Origin: an uncultured Acetatifactor sp.
GTDB taxonomy: Bacteria > Bacillota > Clostridia > Lachnospirales > Lachnospiraceae
Reading direction: 5' to 3'
NCBI GenBank assembly: GCA_947625255.1
Contig: CANQNT010000004.1
Location: 1 to 64,000 of the forward strand
Length of the DNA stretch: 64,000 nucleotides
Shown here piece after piece: positions 54,118 through 63,755 of the stretch. Made by a program: the position numbers and the translations under genes. The notes below the pieces were generated by a model. It saw only the letters and a list, made by a program, of their open reading frames with translations, had not been told where the DNA came from and did no database searches. Numbering within the stretch: position 1 is the first letter of the stretch; each line of letters opens with the position of its first letter.

Positions 54118-54891
54118 TCATCGGGGTTCCAGCGTAAAGTTCATGGTGGTATCCTTATAGATCAAATAGCCATCGATTTTATCAAACAATACGAAATCAT
54201 ATGCCAGCAGGTCACCCTTGACCTGCTTTCCTTCGTGTAAAATTACATAATGGCAGGAGGCTTCCTTACTCAGGCGGGCCAATTCCGCCGCGTCAATTAC
54301 TTCTTTCTCCATCTCAAGATACAGAAAATCTCTAAAGAAATTCCACTGTCCCACCAATTGTTCCCGTCCATAGGGCATACAGATGACAGGAGAATATTGC
54401 CTGACAAACTGCAGCATTTCCAAAGGGAAAGCCGCTGTTACCTCTCTTCCTTCAATCTCAATCGCGTCACAAATATCCACCACGCTTTGGGGCATATGAT
54501 AAAGATTTTCTGCCCTGTGAAAATTCAGATCCTGATAAATATAACTTCCCGAAACCATAATCAAGGCCACACAGGCCGCCGCAAAAGCGATTCTCACTTT
54601 TCCCCTCAATCCGTTGTAAAGCTGAGCTGCCGCATAGGCAATGACCGGGGTCATGGGAATCAGCCACAAGACGCGATAGTAAATCTCGGTATCCACCATC
54701 GTGTATATGATTTTTGCAAACAAGGGATTGAAAAAAACAAGCAGCAGCAAAATCGGCGCATAAACAAACAAAATACGAATGTTTTTACGCTTTTCCTGAA
54801 CCAGAAGGTAAACCACGGACAACAAAAACCATCCGACGATCAATCCTTTTCCCATATACGCCTGAAACAAAGTAATGATTTCCTTCCACAT
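54118..54891 (-). CDS. Membrane protein of unknown function
   Basis: A 257-residue protein with about four N-terminal membrane helices (within residues 10-125) and an extracellular or lumenal C-terminal domain ending in beta-rich sequence (HYVILHEGKQ, GYLIYKD). The layout resembles the C-terminal part of large membrane glycosyltransferases. GGAGGTCGTC precedes the ATG. It lies 32 nt after the polytopic protein gene upstream and probably works with it. The gap to the convergent SGNH gene is only 4 bp. Confidence 0.7.
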   Translation of the reverse strand: MWKEIITLFQAYMGKGLIVGWFLLSVVYLLVQEKRKNIRILFVYAPILLLLVFFNPLFAKIIYTMVDTEIYYRVLWLIPMTPVIAYAAAQLYNGLRGKVRIAFAAACVALIMVSGSYIYQDLNFHRAENLYHMPQSVVDICDAIEIEGREVTAAFPLEMLQFVRQYSPVICMPYGREQLVGQWNFFRDFLYLEMEKEVIDAAELARLSKEASCHYVILHEGKQVKGDLLAYDFVLFDKIDGYLIYKDTTMNFTLEPR

Positions 54892-54923
54892 GACGACCTC
54901 CAAGCGTCAAACAACCGCCTGCC

Positions 54924-55988
54924 TCAATCCTGCAATAGGTATAATATCGCATAGCAGACCGCCGGCAGACAGCACAGCGCTAATGGCAGCAAGATCCTCC
55001 ACTTCCGATAACACACCGCCGCACAGCCTCCTACCACAAACAGCAATAAGCAGGAAAGCAACGTCCCCAAGGTACTGCACAGACAGGCCGCCATAATCGA
55101 CGCTTCCAAAAGCAGCCACCAATAGATCTCCACCTTGGATCGTTCCTGCAGTCTTTCCAAAATCATGATAAGCAAAAAGAAAATGACCGGCAAAAGAATA
55201 CTTCCTATGGCAGCTTTTCCTTGCCTGCTTCTCGCGATCATAAAGTTTTCCACAGAATAAATGGAATAGTCCCCGAACAGAGTCAAAATTTCCGTCAGAA
55301 CCAGAAACAAGGGAAGCCGCTCCCCTTTTCCGGGAAATAATTTTTTCCCGATCAGATAATAAATGCCGTAAGTCATAGGAATCAGCGCAAGAGGCGCCAC
55401 GACGTGGGCCATGGTCACTGTGCGGATTCCTGAAATTCTGGCCAAAAAAGCGATCCAAATAGGAAAAGGCGCGATTCCATGTCTGGCGTCCAGCCCCGTA
55501 TAACCGCCTGTATACGGCATTTTAACATACATTTGGTCGCTCTCCTCCGCCAGTGTGGACGTTGCCACATAAAACGCGTCATCCCCATCATAATAGGTCA
55601 TGCGCACGGCTTGTACCAATTGAAAAATCAAAAGTCCCGCAAACAGCGCCCACAAAAAGCAGTGCCAGAGTCTTGTCTCTTTTCTTTTCTCTTCCACCAC
55701 AGACACGGACACGGTGTGTTTCCGCCGGTATCGGACGAATCCCAAAAGCAAAGACAGCAGGGCAAGTCCCAGAGAAGCGGTTCCATACACGGTCACCACA
55801 TCTGACAGCGTCCGTTCCATTAACACAAACGGTACGCAAATCAGTTGAAAAAGCGCCCACAGAAGGACCTGACCCATCGTCCACAAAAAGGGCAGATTCT
55901 TCCGAAATCGATTTCCATCCACCGCCATAAGCCCTCCGACCACCACCGGAAGAACCAAAAGCCATGCCGCCAAAATCACCACTGACAT
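54924..55988 (-). CDS. Polytopic membrane protein (DUF6077-like)
   Basis: A 354-residue protein with nine or ten membrane helices. A loop after about residue 130 has YDGDDAFYVATSTLAEES, an acidic segment recalling the first extracytoplasmic loop of GT-C glycosyltransferases, where Asp residues are catalytic. It ends right after a membrane helix. Together with the next gene the chain would resemble one long GT-C enzyme, so the two may be a natural split. GAGGTAAAAG precedes the ATG. DUF6077 assignment is from memory of similar proteins. Confidence 0.65.
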   Translation of the reverse strand: MSVVILAAWLLVLPVVVGGLMAVDGNRFRKNLPFLWTMGQVLLWALFQLICVPFVLMERTLSDVVTVYGTASLGLALLSLLLGFVRYRRKHTVSVSVVEEKRKETRLWHCFLWALFAGLLIFQLVQAVRMTYYDGDDAFYVATSTLAEESDQMYVKMPYTGGYTGLDARHGIAPFPIWIAFLARISGIRTVTMAHVVAPLALIPMTYGIYYLIGKKLFPGKGERLPLFLVLTEILTLFGDYSIYSVENFMIARSRQGKAAIGSILLPVIFFLLIMILERLQERSKVEIYWWLLLEASIMAACLCSTLGTLLSCLLLFVVGGCAAVCYRKWRILLPLALCCLPAVCYAILYLLQD

Positions 55989-56044
55989 CTTTTACCTCGT
56001 TTCCGCATGACAAATCACCATTCGGCGTTCCCTTTTGCACGCTG

Positions 56045-57178
56045 TTATCGGTAGAATTCCTTTACCTTATCGCAGATTTCATCCACCTGGTCCAAAGTCA
56101 GACGATAATACATGGGCAGGCGTACCAACCGCTCACTCTCACGGGTAGTAAAACGATCTTCCCCATGGAAACGTCCAAACTTCTTGCCCGCCGGGGCCGT
56201 ATGCAGAGGCACATAATGGAATACCACATGAATTCCATTTTCTTCTCTCATGAAGTGAATGAATGCCGTCTGCTCTTCCAGATCTCTGGTCTTGATATAA
56301 AACATATGGGCATTGTGTACGCATCCCTCAGGCACTGTCGGCAGTTCGATTTTGCCGGTTCTTGCCAAAGGAAGAAGCTTTTCATAATATCGGTTCCAGC
56401 ACGCCAGCCGCGCGTTATTGATCTCATCCGCCATTTCCAGCTGCGCATATAAATATGCCGCGTTCATATCACTGGGCAAATAAGAGGAACCATAATTCAT
56501 CCAGGTATACTTATCGATCTGACCACGATTATATTTGCTGCGGTTGGTTCCCTTTTCACGGATAATTTCCGCCTCTTCCACATATTTGGCATCCTGAATC
56601 AGAAGCGCGCCGCCCTCTCCCATGCTGTAGTTCTTGGTCTCATGGAAACTGAAGCAGCCAAAATCTCCGATCGCCCCCAGGGCACGCCCCTTATAGGTGG
56701 ACATCACTCCCTGCGCGGCATCCTCTATGACCATCAGGCCATGGCGTTTGGCGATATCCATAATCGTATCCATCTCGCATGCCACGCCGGCATAATGCAC
56801 AGGTACGATCACTTTGGTACGCTCGGTAATGGCATCTTCAATCAGCTTTTCATCCAGATTCATGGTATCCGGCCGAATATCCACAAACACGGGCACAGCC
56901 CTCCGCAGAACAAAGGCATTGGCCGTGGAAACAAAGGTAAAGCTGGGCATGATCACCTCGTCCCCCTCACCCACCCTGGCTAAAAAGGCGGCCATCTCCG
57001 TGGCATGCGTGCAGGAAGTGGTCATCAGGCACTTGGCCGTTCCGGTCTTTTTCTCTAACCATTCGTTACACCTCTTTGTAAAAGGTCCATCGCCGCAGAT
57101 CTTTTGATTCTGCACGCACTGACTAACGTACTCTAATTCTTTTCCCGTATAAGGCGGTTCGTTAAAATGATATTTCAT
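56045..57178 (-). CDS. wecE: dTDP-4-amino-4,6-dideoxygalactose transaminase
   Basis: A 377-residue PLP enzyme of the DegT/DnrJ/EryC1/StrS family, closest by eye to WecE/RffA. It would aminate dTDP-4-keto-6-deoxyglucose with glutamate to give dTDP-Fuc4N. The start MKYHFNEPPYTGKEL, TTSCTHATEMAA, the IEDAAQG Asp and the PLP Lys in SFHETKNYSMGEGG are visible. AGAGGT precedes the ATG at 57178; the longer frame lacks a site. Its substrate is made by RfbA/RfbB in the same locus. Confidence 0.93.
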   Translation of the reverse strand: MKYHFNEPPYTGKELEYVSQCVQNQKICGDGPFTKRCNEWLEKKTGTAKCLMTTSCTHATEMAAFLARVGEGDEVIMPSFTFVSTANAFVLRRAVPVFVDIRPDTMNLDEKLIEDAITERTKVIVPVHYAGVACEMDTIMDIAKRHGLMVIEDAAQGVMSTYKGRALGAIGDFGCFSFHETKNYSMGEGGALLIQDAKYVEEAEIIREKGTNRSKYNRGQIDKYTWMNYGSSYLPSDMNAAYLYAQLEMADEINNARLACWNRYYEKLLPLARTGKIELPTVPEGCVHNAHMFYIKTRDLEEQTAFIHFMREENGIHVVFHYVPLHTAPAGKKFGRFHGEDRFTTRESERLVRLPMYYRLTLDQVDEICDKVKEFYR

Positions 57179-57216
57179 CGCATTACCTCTTTCCGCACCA
57201 TCCGTGCCAAGCTTTT

Positions 57217-58371
57217 TTATTTCATCGTTCCATTTCCCGCAAGGACCGCATCCACACGGTCCAACAGGCGCGCGACCCTGCTCCCGCTCAAAAGTTTCCC
57301 TGCCAGTTGGAACAATGCTCCTCTTGCCATATCCACCAAAATTCCGATCAGGAATACCAATATGACAGAGCCAATACACCTACAAACGAACAAGCCAGGA
57401 TTTCCCCCCACAGACGCTCCCAACCACCGGGGCCACAGATTCCGCACTTCGATATGCTCGTGCAGCAGGTAGACCCCCAGGGTATAAGGCGCGATTTTCA
57501 AGATGATCCGGGACAAACATCCCTCTTTCAACCTGCAATCATAAAATCCCACAAAGAGGCAGATCGCCGCAAACAATGTTAAAATATGGTTATAACCGCA
57601 CACTGCCGTTAAAAACGTCTCAAACTGCCCTGTCCTCAGATAGAGGAAACGTACCCCCATCGTGACCAGAAACATCAGGCCGCATGTCAGAAAATACCCG
57701 AGAAAGCCCGCTCCCTTTCCGAGGAACCTCTTTCCCCGCTTCCTTGTCATTTCTAACTCCTCCATGCCATACAGTCTCATATACGCGGCGATTAAATATA
57801 CCACCATGAACCAAATTCCGTCATATCCCTGGTGATCCATTTCCAGACGCACGGGCAGAATGGATTTATTAACGGACAAAAACAGCAATAACAACACAAT
57901 CACCGCACGCAGCTGTCCTTTTTTCATGCTTCTTGCCGCTATGCGCAGAATCGGAGAAAACAAATACATCATCACATATGCTGACAAAAACCAATAATGA
58001 AGCATCTGGGTCGGAAAAATATATTGCAGCAGCCGGTACAGGGTCAGTTCCCCAGGCTGCAGTATGCCCCAGGCCATAAGCGCCAAGGGAATCAGCAGAC
58101 TATAGAACAATACCTGACACAAGAGCTGTACCAGGCGCTTCGTTTTAAATCCGGACTCCACCAGAAAAAAGCCACTGATCAGCATATAGACATCCACCGC
58201 CACAATGGATAACAGCTCCAGAATCCAGGCCAGGTACCCATTAAGGGTCAGATCCCCCGTCAGCTCAGGCAATACCTCTCCCTTTCCCAGATAATGCAGC
58301 ATGGTCACCATGAGCATTGCCAGGATGCGCAGCATCTCCATGTTCGCCATTCTTTTTTTCCGTTGCGCCAT
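57217..58371 (-). CDS. Acyltransferase family 3 membrane protein
   Basis: A 384-residue protein with about ten membrane helices of the acyltransferase-3 (OafA/WecH) family. The conserved Arg and His of helix 1 are seen in MEMLRILAMLMVTMLHY, and VDVYMLISGFFLV follows. Such enzymes acetylate or otherwise acylate glycan sugars at the membrane. Lying between the aminotransferase and the GtrB-like gene, it may acylate the surface glycan. GGAGG precedes the ATG. The acyl donor and target are unknown. Confidence 0.9.
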   Translation of the reverse strand: MAQRKKRMANMEMLRILAMLMVTMLHYLGKGEVLPELTGDLTLNGYLAWILELLSIVAVDVYMLISGFFLVESGFKTKRLVQLLCQVLFYSLLIPLALMAWGILQPGELTLYRLLQYIFPTQMLHYWFLSAYVMMYLFSPILRIAARSMKKGQLRAVIVLLLLFLSVNKSILPVRLEMDHQGYDGIWFMVVYLIAAYMRLYGMEELEMTRKRGKRFLGKGAGFLGYFLTCGLMFLVTMGVRFLYLRTGQFETFLTAVCGYNHILTLFAAICLFVGFYDCRLKEGCLSRIILKIAPYTLGVYLLHEHIEVRNLWPRWLGASVGGNPGLFVCRCIGSVILVFLIGILVDMARGALFQLAGKLLSGSRVARLLDRVDAVLAGNGTMK

Positions 58372-58382
58372 TGCCGCACCTC

Positions 58383-59339
58383 CTACTGTTTCCGCCAGTT
58401 CCCCGTCACGTTCCCCTGCACATTGTCCGTTGCCCTGCTGATAATAAACTTAGGACGGCCCTTCACTTCTTCATAAATTCTGGCGATATAATGCCCGATA
58501 ATTCCAAGGCTTATCATGATGAACCCACCGATGATCAAAATCAGCAAAATCACGGTAGTGAAGCCCTCCACGGCAGTTCCCATCAAATATTTCACCAGGG
58601 TCTGAATGCCCAGAACGATACTGAACAGGATGGAAAATATACCCAGCACCATAACCAGCTGCAAGGGCAGCGTACTGAAGGAGGTCACATTGGAAACCGC
58701 GTATTTCATCAGGCTCCACATGGACCACTTACTTTCCCCATACAAACGTTCCTGCACCTCATACTCCACGGAAGTCGTCCGAAATCCGGCCCAAAAGGTC
58801 AGCGCCCGAAAAAAAGTATTTCTTTCCGGCAATCCTGCCAGCACATCCACCACCTTGCGGTCCAAAAGCTTATAATCGGAAGAGGCATTCATGTCCATTT
58901 TGATCATGCCGCTCATGATTCGATAAAACAGACCGGCCGACAGCTTATGCGCCAGACTTTCCTTTCCGCGGCTAAGCTTGATGCCCTCCACCACCTCGTA
59001 GCCGTCCTGCCAGAGCTTCCACATTTGCAAAATGACTTGCGGAGGGTGCTGCAGATCACAGTCCATGACCACGACCGCGTCCCCCAAGGCCAGCTGCATC
59101 CCCGCGAAAATACTGGCCTCCTTGCCAAAATTACGGGAAAACTCCACCCCTTTGATTCTCGGGTTCTGACGCGCCGCTTTCAGAATCTCCTGGTATGTAG
59201 CATCCCTGGAGCCATCACTGACGAAAATCAGTTCATAATCAATACCCGCTTCCTCAAGAATCCCGGAAAGCACCCTGGCAGTGTTCGCGATATTCTGTTC
59301 CTCATTATAGGAGGGCAAAACAACGGACAATAACGACAT
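58383..59339 (-). CDS. GtrB-like polyprenyl-phosphate glycosyltransferase
   Basis: A 318-residue GT2 enzyme of the dolichol-phosphate-sugar synthase type. The cytoplasmic GT-A domain (about 1-230) has LSVVLPSYNEEQN, FVSDGSRDATY and VVMDCDLQHPPQ; two C-terminal membrane helices (about 232-255 and 266-288) anchor it. GtrB enzymes load glucose or another sugar on undecaprenyl phosphate for transfer outside the cell. The next gene is a GtrII-like transferase, so the two form a side-chain glycosylation system. GAGGAGG precedes the ATG. Confidence 0.92.
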   Translation of the reverse strand: MSLLSVVLPSYNEEQNIANTARVLSGILEEAGIDYELIFVSDGSRDATYQEILKAARQNPRIKGVEFSRNFGKEASIFAGMQLALGDAVVVMDCDLQHPPQVILQMWKLWQDGYEVVEGIKLSRGKESLAHKLSAGLFYRIMSGMIKMDMNASSDYKLLDRKVVDVLAGLPERNTFFRALTFWAGFRTTSVEYEVQERLYGESKWSMWSLMKYAVSNVTSFSTLPLQLVMVLGIFSILFSIVLGIQTLVKYLMGTAVEGFTTVILLILIIGGFIMISLGIIGHYIARIYEEVKGRPKFIISRATDNVQGNVTGNWRKQ

Positions 59340-59352
59340 GATCTCCTCCTCA

Positions 59353-60888
59353 TTACTCGATGTTTTCCGTTTTTATATACATAATACCATCAACGATACA
59401 AATGGAATCCTTCGCCGGAAAGCTGCCCATATTCCGGTAGAATTCTTCGTAATACGCCTCTGCCATGGCATCGGCAGGCAAAATGTTCAACGTGGCGCCC
59501 AGATAATGCCGGATAAACAATTCATAATTGTCCCCCCGATACAGGAGACTGTCCCCGCCAATCCCGATCATTCCCGAAGTAACCTGACCCGTAATGTCCG
59601 TTACTGGAAATTCCTCGTCTCCCACCACGCCGACCATGGCGATGGGAATCCCCTGATAGTATCCTTCCGTCTGCTCGATACGGTCCAGCAGACGCACGCA
59701 ATACGCATAAGTCTTCTCGTATCGCTTGGCAAGATTGGAATAAGCGATATTATCCGTGACCGCGTAATTGCCAGCCAAGACGCCCGCTGCCAGCAATAAG
59801 GCCCAGGCCCTCAGGGGCGCCTGGCCTCCCTTTCTCTCCACAAAGGCCACCATGAGGATCTCATACAACACCCATTGATAACGCATCAACAAATGATAAT
59901 TCACTTCAGGCGAGATAAAAAGAATCAGGTTGGTTGCCAAAGGCAGTCCCACTGCCAATATGCCCGCCACCAAGTAAAACCATGGCGATTTCCACCATTT
60001 TCTTTTGACCAAAAGCGAAACTGCCGCCGCCATGGTCAGACAAACCAAAACTGCCAGCGCCAGAGCGGAAAACACGTTATTATAAAGCACATTCCCCCGA
60101 AACGTAAAAGCAAAGAAATCCGCATACATTTGCTTCAATACGGATAAGAAGCCTTTTTGGGCAAGGGACCCCATACCGTTAATTCCCTGATAAGTATCCA
60201 GAACCTTTCCCTGGATTTTTAACAAAATCCGCAAAATAATATAATAGCACCCTACGCCGAGCAGTCCCATGTACAGATATCCGGCCCCCCGGCGCACCTT
60301 TTCCCGAAAAGGCAGTTCAGACATGGCCAACATCAATATCCCATAGATGCAAAGCAGAACCGCAAAGGGCAAATAGGCCTGATAAATGCCCATACTAAAG
60401 GCCAGACAAAGCATTCCGCCCAGAAATCCCCGCCGAAACCTGGCGGTAAGCAGAACGGCAAGAATCGCCAGCAATAACGCCAGCATATAACCATCCATGG
60501 TATAGACATATGCAAAGGTAGAGGCAATGGCCGGAAAAGACACCAACAGCCCGCTGATCAGCACGATGCACGCGCGGCTGCGCACCTCCAAAAACTCCAC
60601 CAACGCCGCACTGGCAAGAGACAAATAAAAGATCGCGATCAGTCCGATCACCCATGGAAGCGTATAATAGGAAGAAAAGCCACAAGCCACCATCAGGAAC
60701 CATCTGCCGGATGTAATCATGTTTTGGTCAAAATACATACTGTCCAGGCCGTCGTGATTAGGAATATCGGACAACAGCATGGGCATATGAATCAACAGCC
60801 CCAAAAGCGCCGCGGATAAAAAAGCCGTTTTCCATTCCGGCTTAATACGTTCTTTCAGCCAATTCCAAGTCTGGGCCGGACCCTTCAT
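59353..60888 (-). CDS. GtrII-like membrane glucosyltransferase
   Basis: A 511-residue protein with about ten or eleven membrane helices, resembling GtrII (glucosyl transferase of phage serotype conversion) and other GT-C enzymes. The first extracellular loop holds IPNHDGLDSMYFDQN with paired Asp residues. The C-terminal globular part ends DSICIVDGIMYIK. It would move the sugar from the GtrB-made lipid carrier to the exported glycan. AAAGGAG precedes the ATG; the gap to the GtrB-like gene is 13 nt. No GtrA flippase is seen. Confidence 0.87.
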   Translation of the reverse strand: MKGPAQTWNWLKERIKPEWKTAFLSAALLGLLIHMPMLLSDIPNHDGLDSMYFDQNMITSGRWFLMVACGFSSYYTLPWVIGLIAIFYLSLASAALVEFLEVRSRACIVLISGLLVSFPAIASTFAYVYTMDGYMLALLLAILAVLLTARFRRGFLGGMLCLAFSMGIYQAYLPFAVLLCIYGILMLAMSELPFREKVRRGAGYLYMGLLGVGCYYIILRILLKIQGKVLDTYQGINGMGSLAQKGFLSVLKQMYADFFAFTFRGNVLYNNVFSALALAVLVCLTMAAAVSLLVKRKWWKSPWFYLVAGILAVGLPLATNLILFISPEVNYHLLMRYQWVLYEILMVAFVERKGGQAPLRAWALLLAAGVLAGNYAVTDNIAYSNLAKRYEKTYAYCVRLLDRIEQTEGYYQGIPIAMVGVVGDEEFPVTDITGQVTSGMIGIGGDSLLYRGDNYELFIRHYLGATLNILPADAMAEAYYEEFYRNMGSFPAKDSICIVDGIMYIKTENIE

Positions 60889-60929
60889 CCTTTTTTTCTC
60901 CTTTCCGCACGGAGTAAGACATCCATTTC

Positions 60930-62072
60930 CTATTCTTCCTCCCCATCTTCCATGGATTCTGTCAGCAAACGGGCAATTCTCTCCGCTCCTCTGCCATCTA
61001 TCAAATTCTGTTCTTTTTCCTTATAACTTTTTCGAAGCTCATAGTCTTCCCACAACCGTCCCGCACATTCCGCCAGCTTGGCAATCGTTTCCCGGGAATT
61101 CTTATGGTAAGCCCCCGCATAACACGCAATGTCCTTTTCCCCCATATAGCGCGTCAGTGCTTCCTGATTTTCGGCATAGGAAAAACAGACAAAGGGCACA
61201 CCTACCGCAGCCAGCTCATACACGGTGGTCCCGCCGGCCGTTATCGCCAGGTCACATTCCCGCATCAGGGAGGCCATCTCCTTTACATCCACACAGACAT
61301 GCACCTGCGGACAGACGGTTTCCCATGCCCTTAACTCTTCAAGATGGCGGTTAAAACGCCCTGCCACCAGATAATAGTCACAGTTTTCCCGCCATATGGC
61401 CTTGGTTACGCAGACAGCCAGATTGTACGGATCCGCCCCTCCGGTCGTGACCAAGACCTTCTTCACTTCCGGGCGTACCTGATAATCCCTTCTCAGAAAC
61501 TGCGGGCGAATGGGAACATAGGTGCTTCCCACATAACAGGCTGTCTGCCTGCCCTGGTAAAGCCGCTGATATCTCTCCGGCGAGGCAAAAGCATTATAAT
61601 TCAACACCGCGCTTACCGGATACGCGCATTGCTCCAGATCGTCCAGAAGCCAAACCCCGCCATAAGCTCCCAACGCCTCCAAATAAGCCTCTGTGACGAA
61701 ATAACTGTCCACAAGAAAGAGCCTTTTTACAAAACCGTCCGCCATGGAATCCGCCGCCACAAATCCTGCCTCATCAACGGATTCGGCCACTGCGCCGTCA
61801 GGAAGCTCCTCCCTTTGCCGTCCGGCAAACAACTTCTCCAAAATGGGAAGCTCCTCCTCCATATTTCGATAATCCGTCCCCAGCACTACTGTCTTATATC
61901 GCTCCGCCAATCCGGCCGACTGTTCATCCGCCGTCAGGAAGCAGACTCCCCCCTCTGTTCCCAACACCTTTGACAAAGCGTCAGCAATGGTCAGACAGCG
62001 CGTTAAATGCCCTGCGCCAATACGATCATTGCCATCCGCCCGAAAATAATACTCAATTCTCCGTATCTTCAT
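60930..62072 (-). CDS. pseG: PseG: UDP-2,4-diacetamido-trideoxy-altrose hydrolase
   Basis: A 380-residue GT-B-fold hydrolase of the pseudaminic acid pathway that removes UDP from the 6-deoxy-AltdiNAc nucleotide. The N-terminal FRADGNDRIGAGHLTRCLTIA holds the conserved Gly-His loop; the C-terminal half has TTGGADPYNLA and ITAGGTTVYELAAVGVPFV for UDP binding. The ATG at 62072 overlaps the end of pseI by 20 bp. TGGTGGA lies 6 nt upstream. It feeds the free sugar to the condensing enzyme PseI. Confidence 0.9.
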   Translation of the reverse strand: MKIRRIEYYFRADGNDRIGAGHLTRCLTIADALSKVLGTEGGVCFLTADEQSAGLAERYKTVVLGTDYRNMEEELPILEKLFAGRQREELPDGAVAESVDEAGFVAADSMADGFVKRLFLVDSYFVTEAYLEALGAYGGVWLLDDLEQCAYPVSAVLNYNAFASPERYQRLYQGRQTACYVGSTYVPIRPQFLRRDYQVRPEVKKVLVTTGGADPYNLAVCVTKAIWRENCDYYLVAGRFNRHLEELRAWETVCPQVHVCVDVKEMASLMRECDLAITAGGTTVYELAAVGVPFVCFSYAENQEALTRYMGEKDIACYAGAYHKNSRETIAKLAECAGRLWEDYELRKSYKEKEQNLIDGRGAERIARLLTESMEDGEEE

Positions 62073-63126
62073 CAAAATCCACCAGTTCCCAGCTCATGGG
62101 CGTACCAAACCTGGTATCTTTACGGATCCGTCTGCCCAGCAATTCCTCATAATACTTGGTATGCAATCCGCAGGAAGGGCGCACGGATCGCAGATTTTCG
62201 GGGGTAAAGACCTCCCCGGCCTTCATGTCCCTGGCCACGAACAAGGATCTGGCATGATCCCTGCTGGCTTTCTGCTTGGGCGTAAGGTCGTAGGTCACTC
62301 TGCCCAGCGCCTTTTCAACGATACGGATATTGTCCACCATCTCTTTAAATTCCTCCGGTTCCATGGAGAACGCCGCATCCGCGCCTCCATCCGCCCGCCG
62401 CAGGGTCAAATGCTTCTCGATCACCTTGGCCCCTACTGCGACCCCCGCCTGGGACACCACGGTCCCCAGCGTATGGTCGGACAACCCCACGATACAGTCA
62501 AACACCTCTTTCATGGAGGGAATGGTTTTCAGATTAATATCCTCATAGGGGGCCGGATAGGCGGAACTGCATTTCAAAAGAATCACATTTTCATTTCCCT
62601 CTTCCCGGCAAGTTGCCAACGCCAGCTCAATATCCGCCAAATAAGCCACTCCCGTGGATATGATGACGGGTTTCCCCAGGCGCGCGATTTTCCGGATAAA
62701 CGGAATATCATTGATCTCAAAACTGGCCACCTTATACGCAGGCACATCCATGGCCTCCAAGAAGTCCACGCTGCTCAAGTCAAAGGGGGAAGAAAAGAAA
62801 ATCAACCCCATGTCCTCCGCGATCCTTTTCAGATCCGCCTGCCATTCCCAGGGCGTGTAAGCCGTCTGATAAAGCTTGTACAGGGTCGTACCGTCCCAAA
62901 TCGTCCCCTGCGTGATCTGAAAGCAAGGCTCGTCGCTGTCCAGCGTAATCGTGTCGGGGGTATAGGTCTGAATCTTAATGGCATCCGCCCCCGCATCCCT
63001 GGCAGCCCGCATGATCGCGACAGCCTTGTTAAAATCCATTCCGTGATTGGCGGACATTTCCGCCACAATAAAAGTAGGGGATTGCTCACTGATTACCTTA
63101 TTTCCAATTTTGATTTCCTTCTTCAT
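62053..63126 (-). CDS. pseI: PseI: pseudaminic acid synthase
   Basis: A 357-residue NeuB-family enzyme condensing 2,4-diacetamido-2,4,6-trideoxy-L-altrose with PEP to give pseudaminic acid. A TIM barrel (about 1-280) shows FIVAEMSANHG, AIKIQTYTPDTIT and GLSDHTLG. A C-terminal SAF (antifreeze-like) domain (about 295-350) has RSLFVARDMKAGE. PseI rather than NeuB or LegI is favoured by the neighbours pseG and pseH. GAGGAG precedes the ATG at 63126. Confidence 0.92.
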   Translation of the reverse strand: MKKEIKIGNKVISEQSPTFIVAEMSANHGMDFNKAVAIMRAARDAGADAIKIQTYTPDTITLDSDEPCFQITQGTIWDGTTLYKLYQTAYTPWEWQADLKRIAEDMGLIFFSSPFDLSSVDFLEAMDVPAYKVASFEINDIPFIRKIARLGKPVIISTGVAYLADIELALATCREEGNENVILLKCSSAYPAPYEDINLKTIPSMKEVFDCIVGLSDHTLGTVVSQAGVAVGAKVIEKHLTLRRADGGADAAFSMEPEEFKEMVDNIRIVEKALGRVTYDLTPKQKASRDHARSLFVARDMKAGEVFTPENLRSVRPSCGLHTKYYEELLGRRIRKDTRFGTPMSWELVDFDEDTEN

Positions 63127-63185
63127 TGTTTTCTCCTCTGCCAAAGCCTTTTACAAGGACGACTGATGCTTCCGCCATCCGCCTG

Positions 63186-63728
63186 TCAAAAAACAATCTT
63201 CTCATATTTTTTCGTGTCCCTTATGGATGCCCAACGTTCCGCCGTCATCCGCATAAAAGTCACGTCATACCACTCACCATTCTTGCAGACATGATGCTTT
63301 TTTTCTTCCACGATCTGACTGCCGCAAAGCAAATGAAGCTGTATCACTCCCTTATTCAGGGTAAAAATATCTCCTACCAGCGCTTTCTTGCCCAACATGT
63401 CAAAAATATAATCATAAAGACTCATCTCCAGGGACAGGGCCAGCTTCATGCTGCGCAGTCTTTTCACTCCCACATAATAGGCCCAGCCCAATACGCCGTC
63501 CTCTCTGTCCAGTCCGGTGAGATTCACCACGCCCGCCGGCTCTCCGTCCACTTCTATGATCCAATAACGCACATCGCTGCTTTGAACAACACGGGCGAAC
63601 CACGTCCGCTGGCCCTCCGGTGTCAGCCTGGGATCCGTATTCATATATCGGGTAATATCAGGGTCCATCCGCCAGCGCATGACGTTTTCCAGATCTTCCT
63701 CTGCCAAAGGACGTACTTTAAACCCCAT
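63186..63728 (-). CDS. pseH: PseH: nucleotide-sugar N-acetyltransferase
   Basis: A 180-residue GNAT acetyltransferase. The fold starts with FKVRPLAEEDLENVMRWR, then YWIIEVDGEPAGVVNLTGLD, and the acetyl-CoA loop near GWAYYVGVKRLRSMKLA. The resemblance and position match PseH, which acetylates the 4-amino group of UDP-4-amino-4,6-dideoxy-AltNAc before PseG. GAGG lies 9 nt before the ATG at 63728; the ATG at 63737 is too close to that site. Confidence 0.85.
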   Translation of the reverse strand: MGFKVRPLAEEDLENVMRWRMDPDITRYMNTDPRLTPEGQRTWFARVVQSSDVRYWIIEVDGEPAGVVNLTGLDREDGVLGWAYYVGVKRLRSMKLALSLEMSLYDYIFDMLGKKALVGDIFTLNKGVIQLHLLCGSQIVEEKKHHVCKNGEWYDVTFMRMTAERWASIRDTKKYEKIVF

Positions 63729-63755
63729 GAATTTCATCCTCTTTCCCTGACCGTC

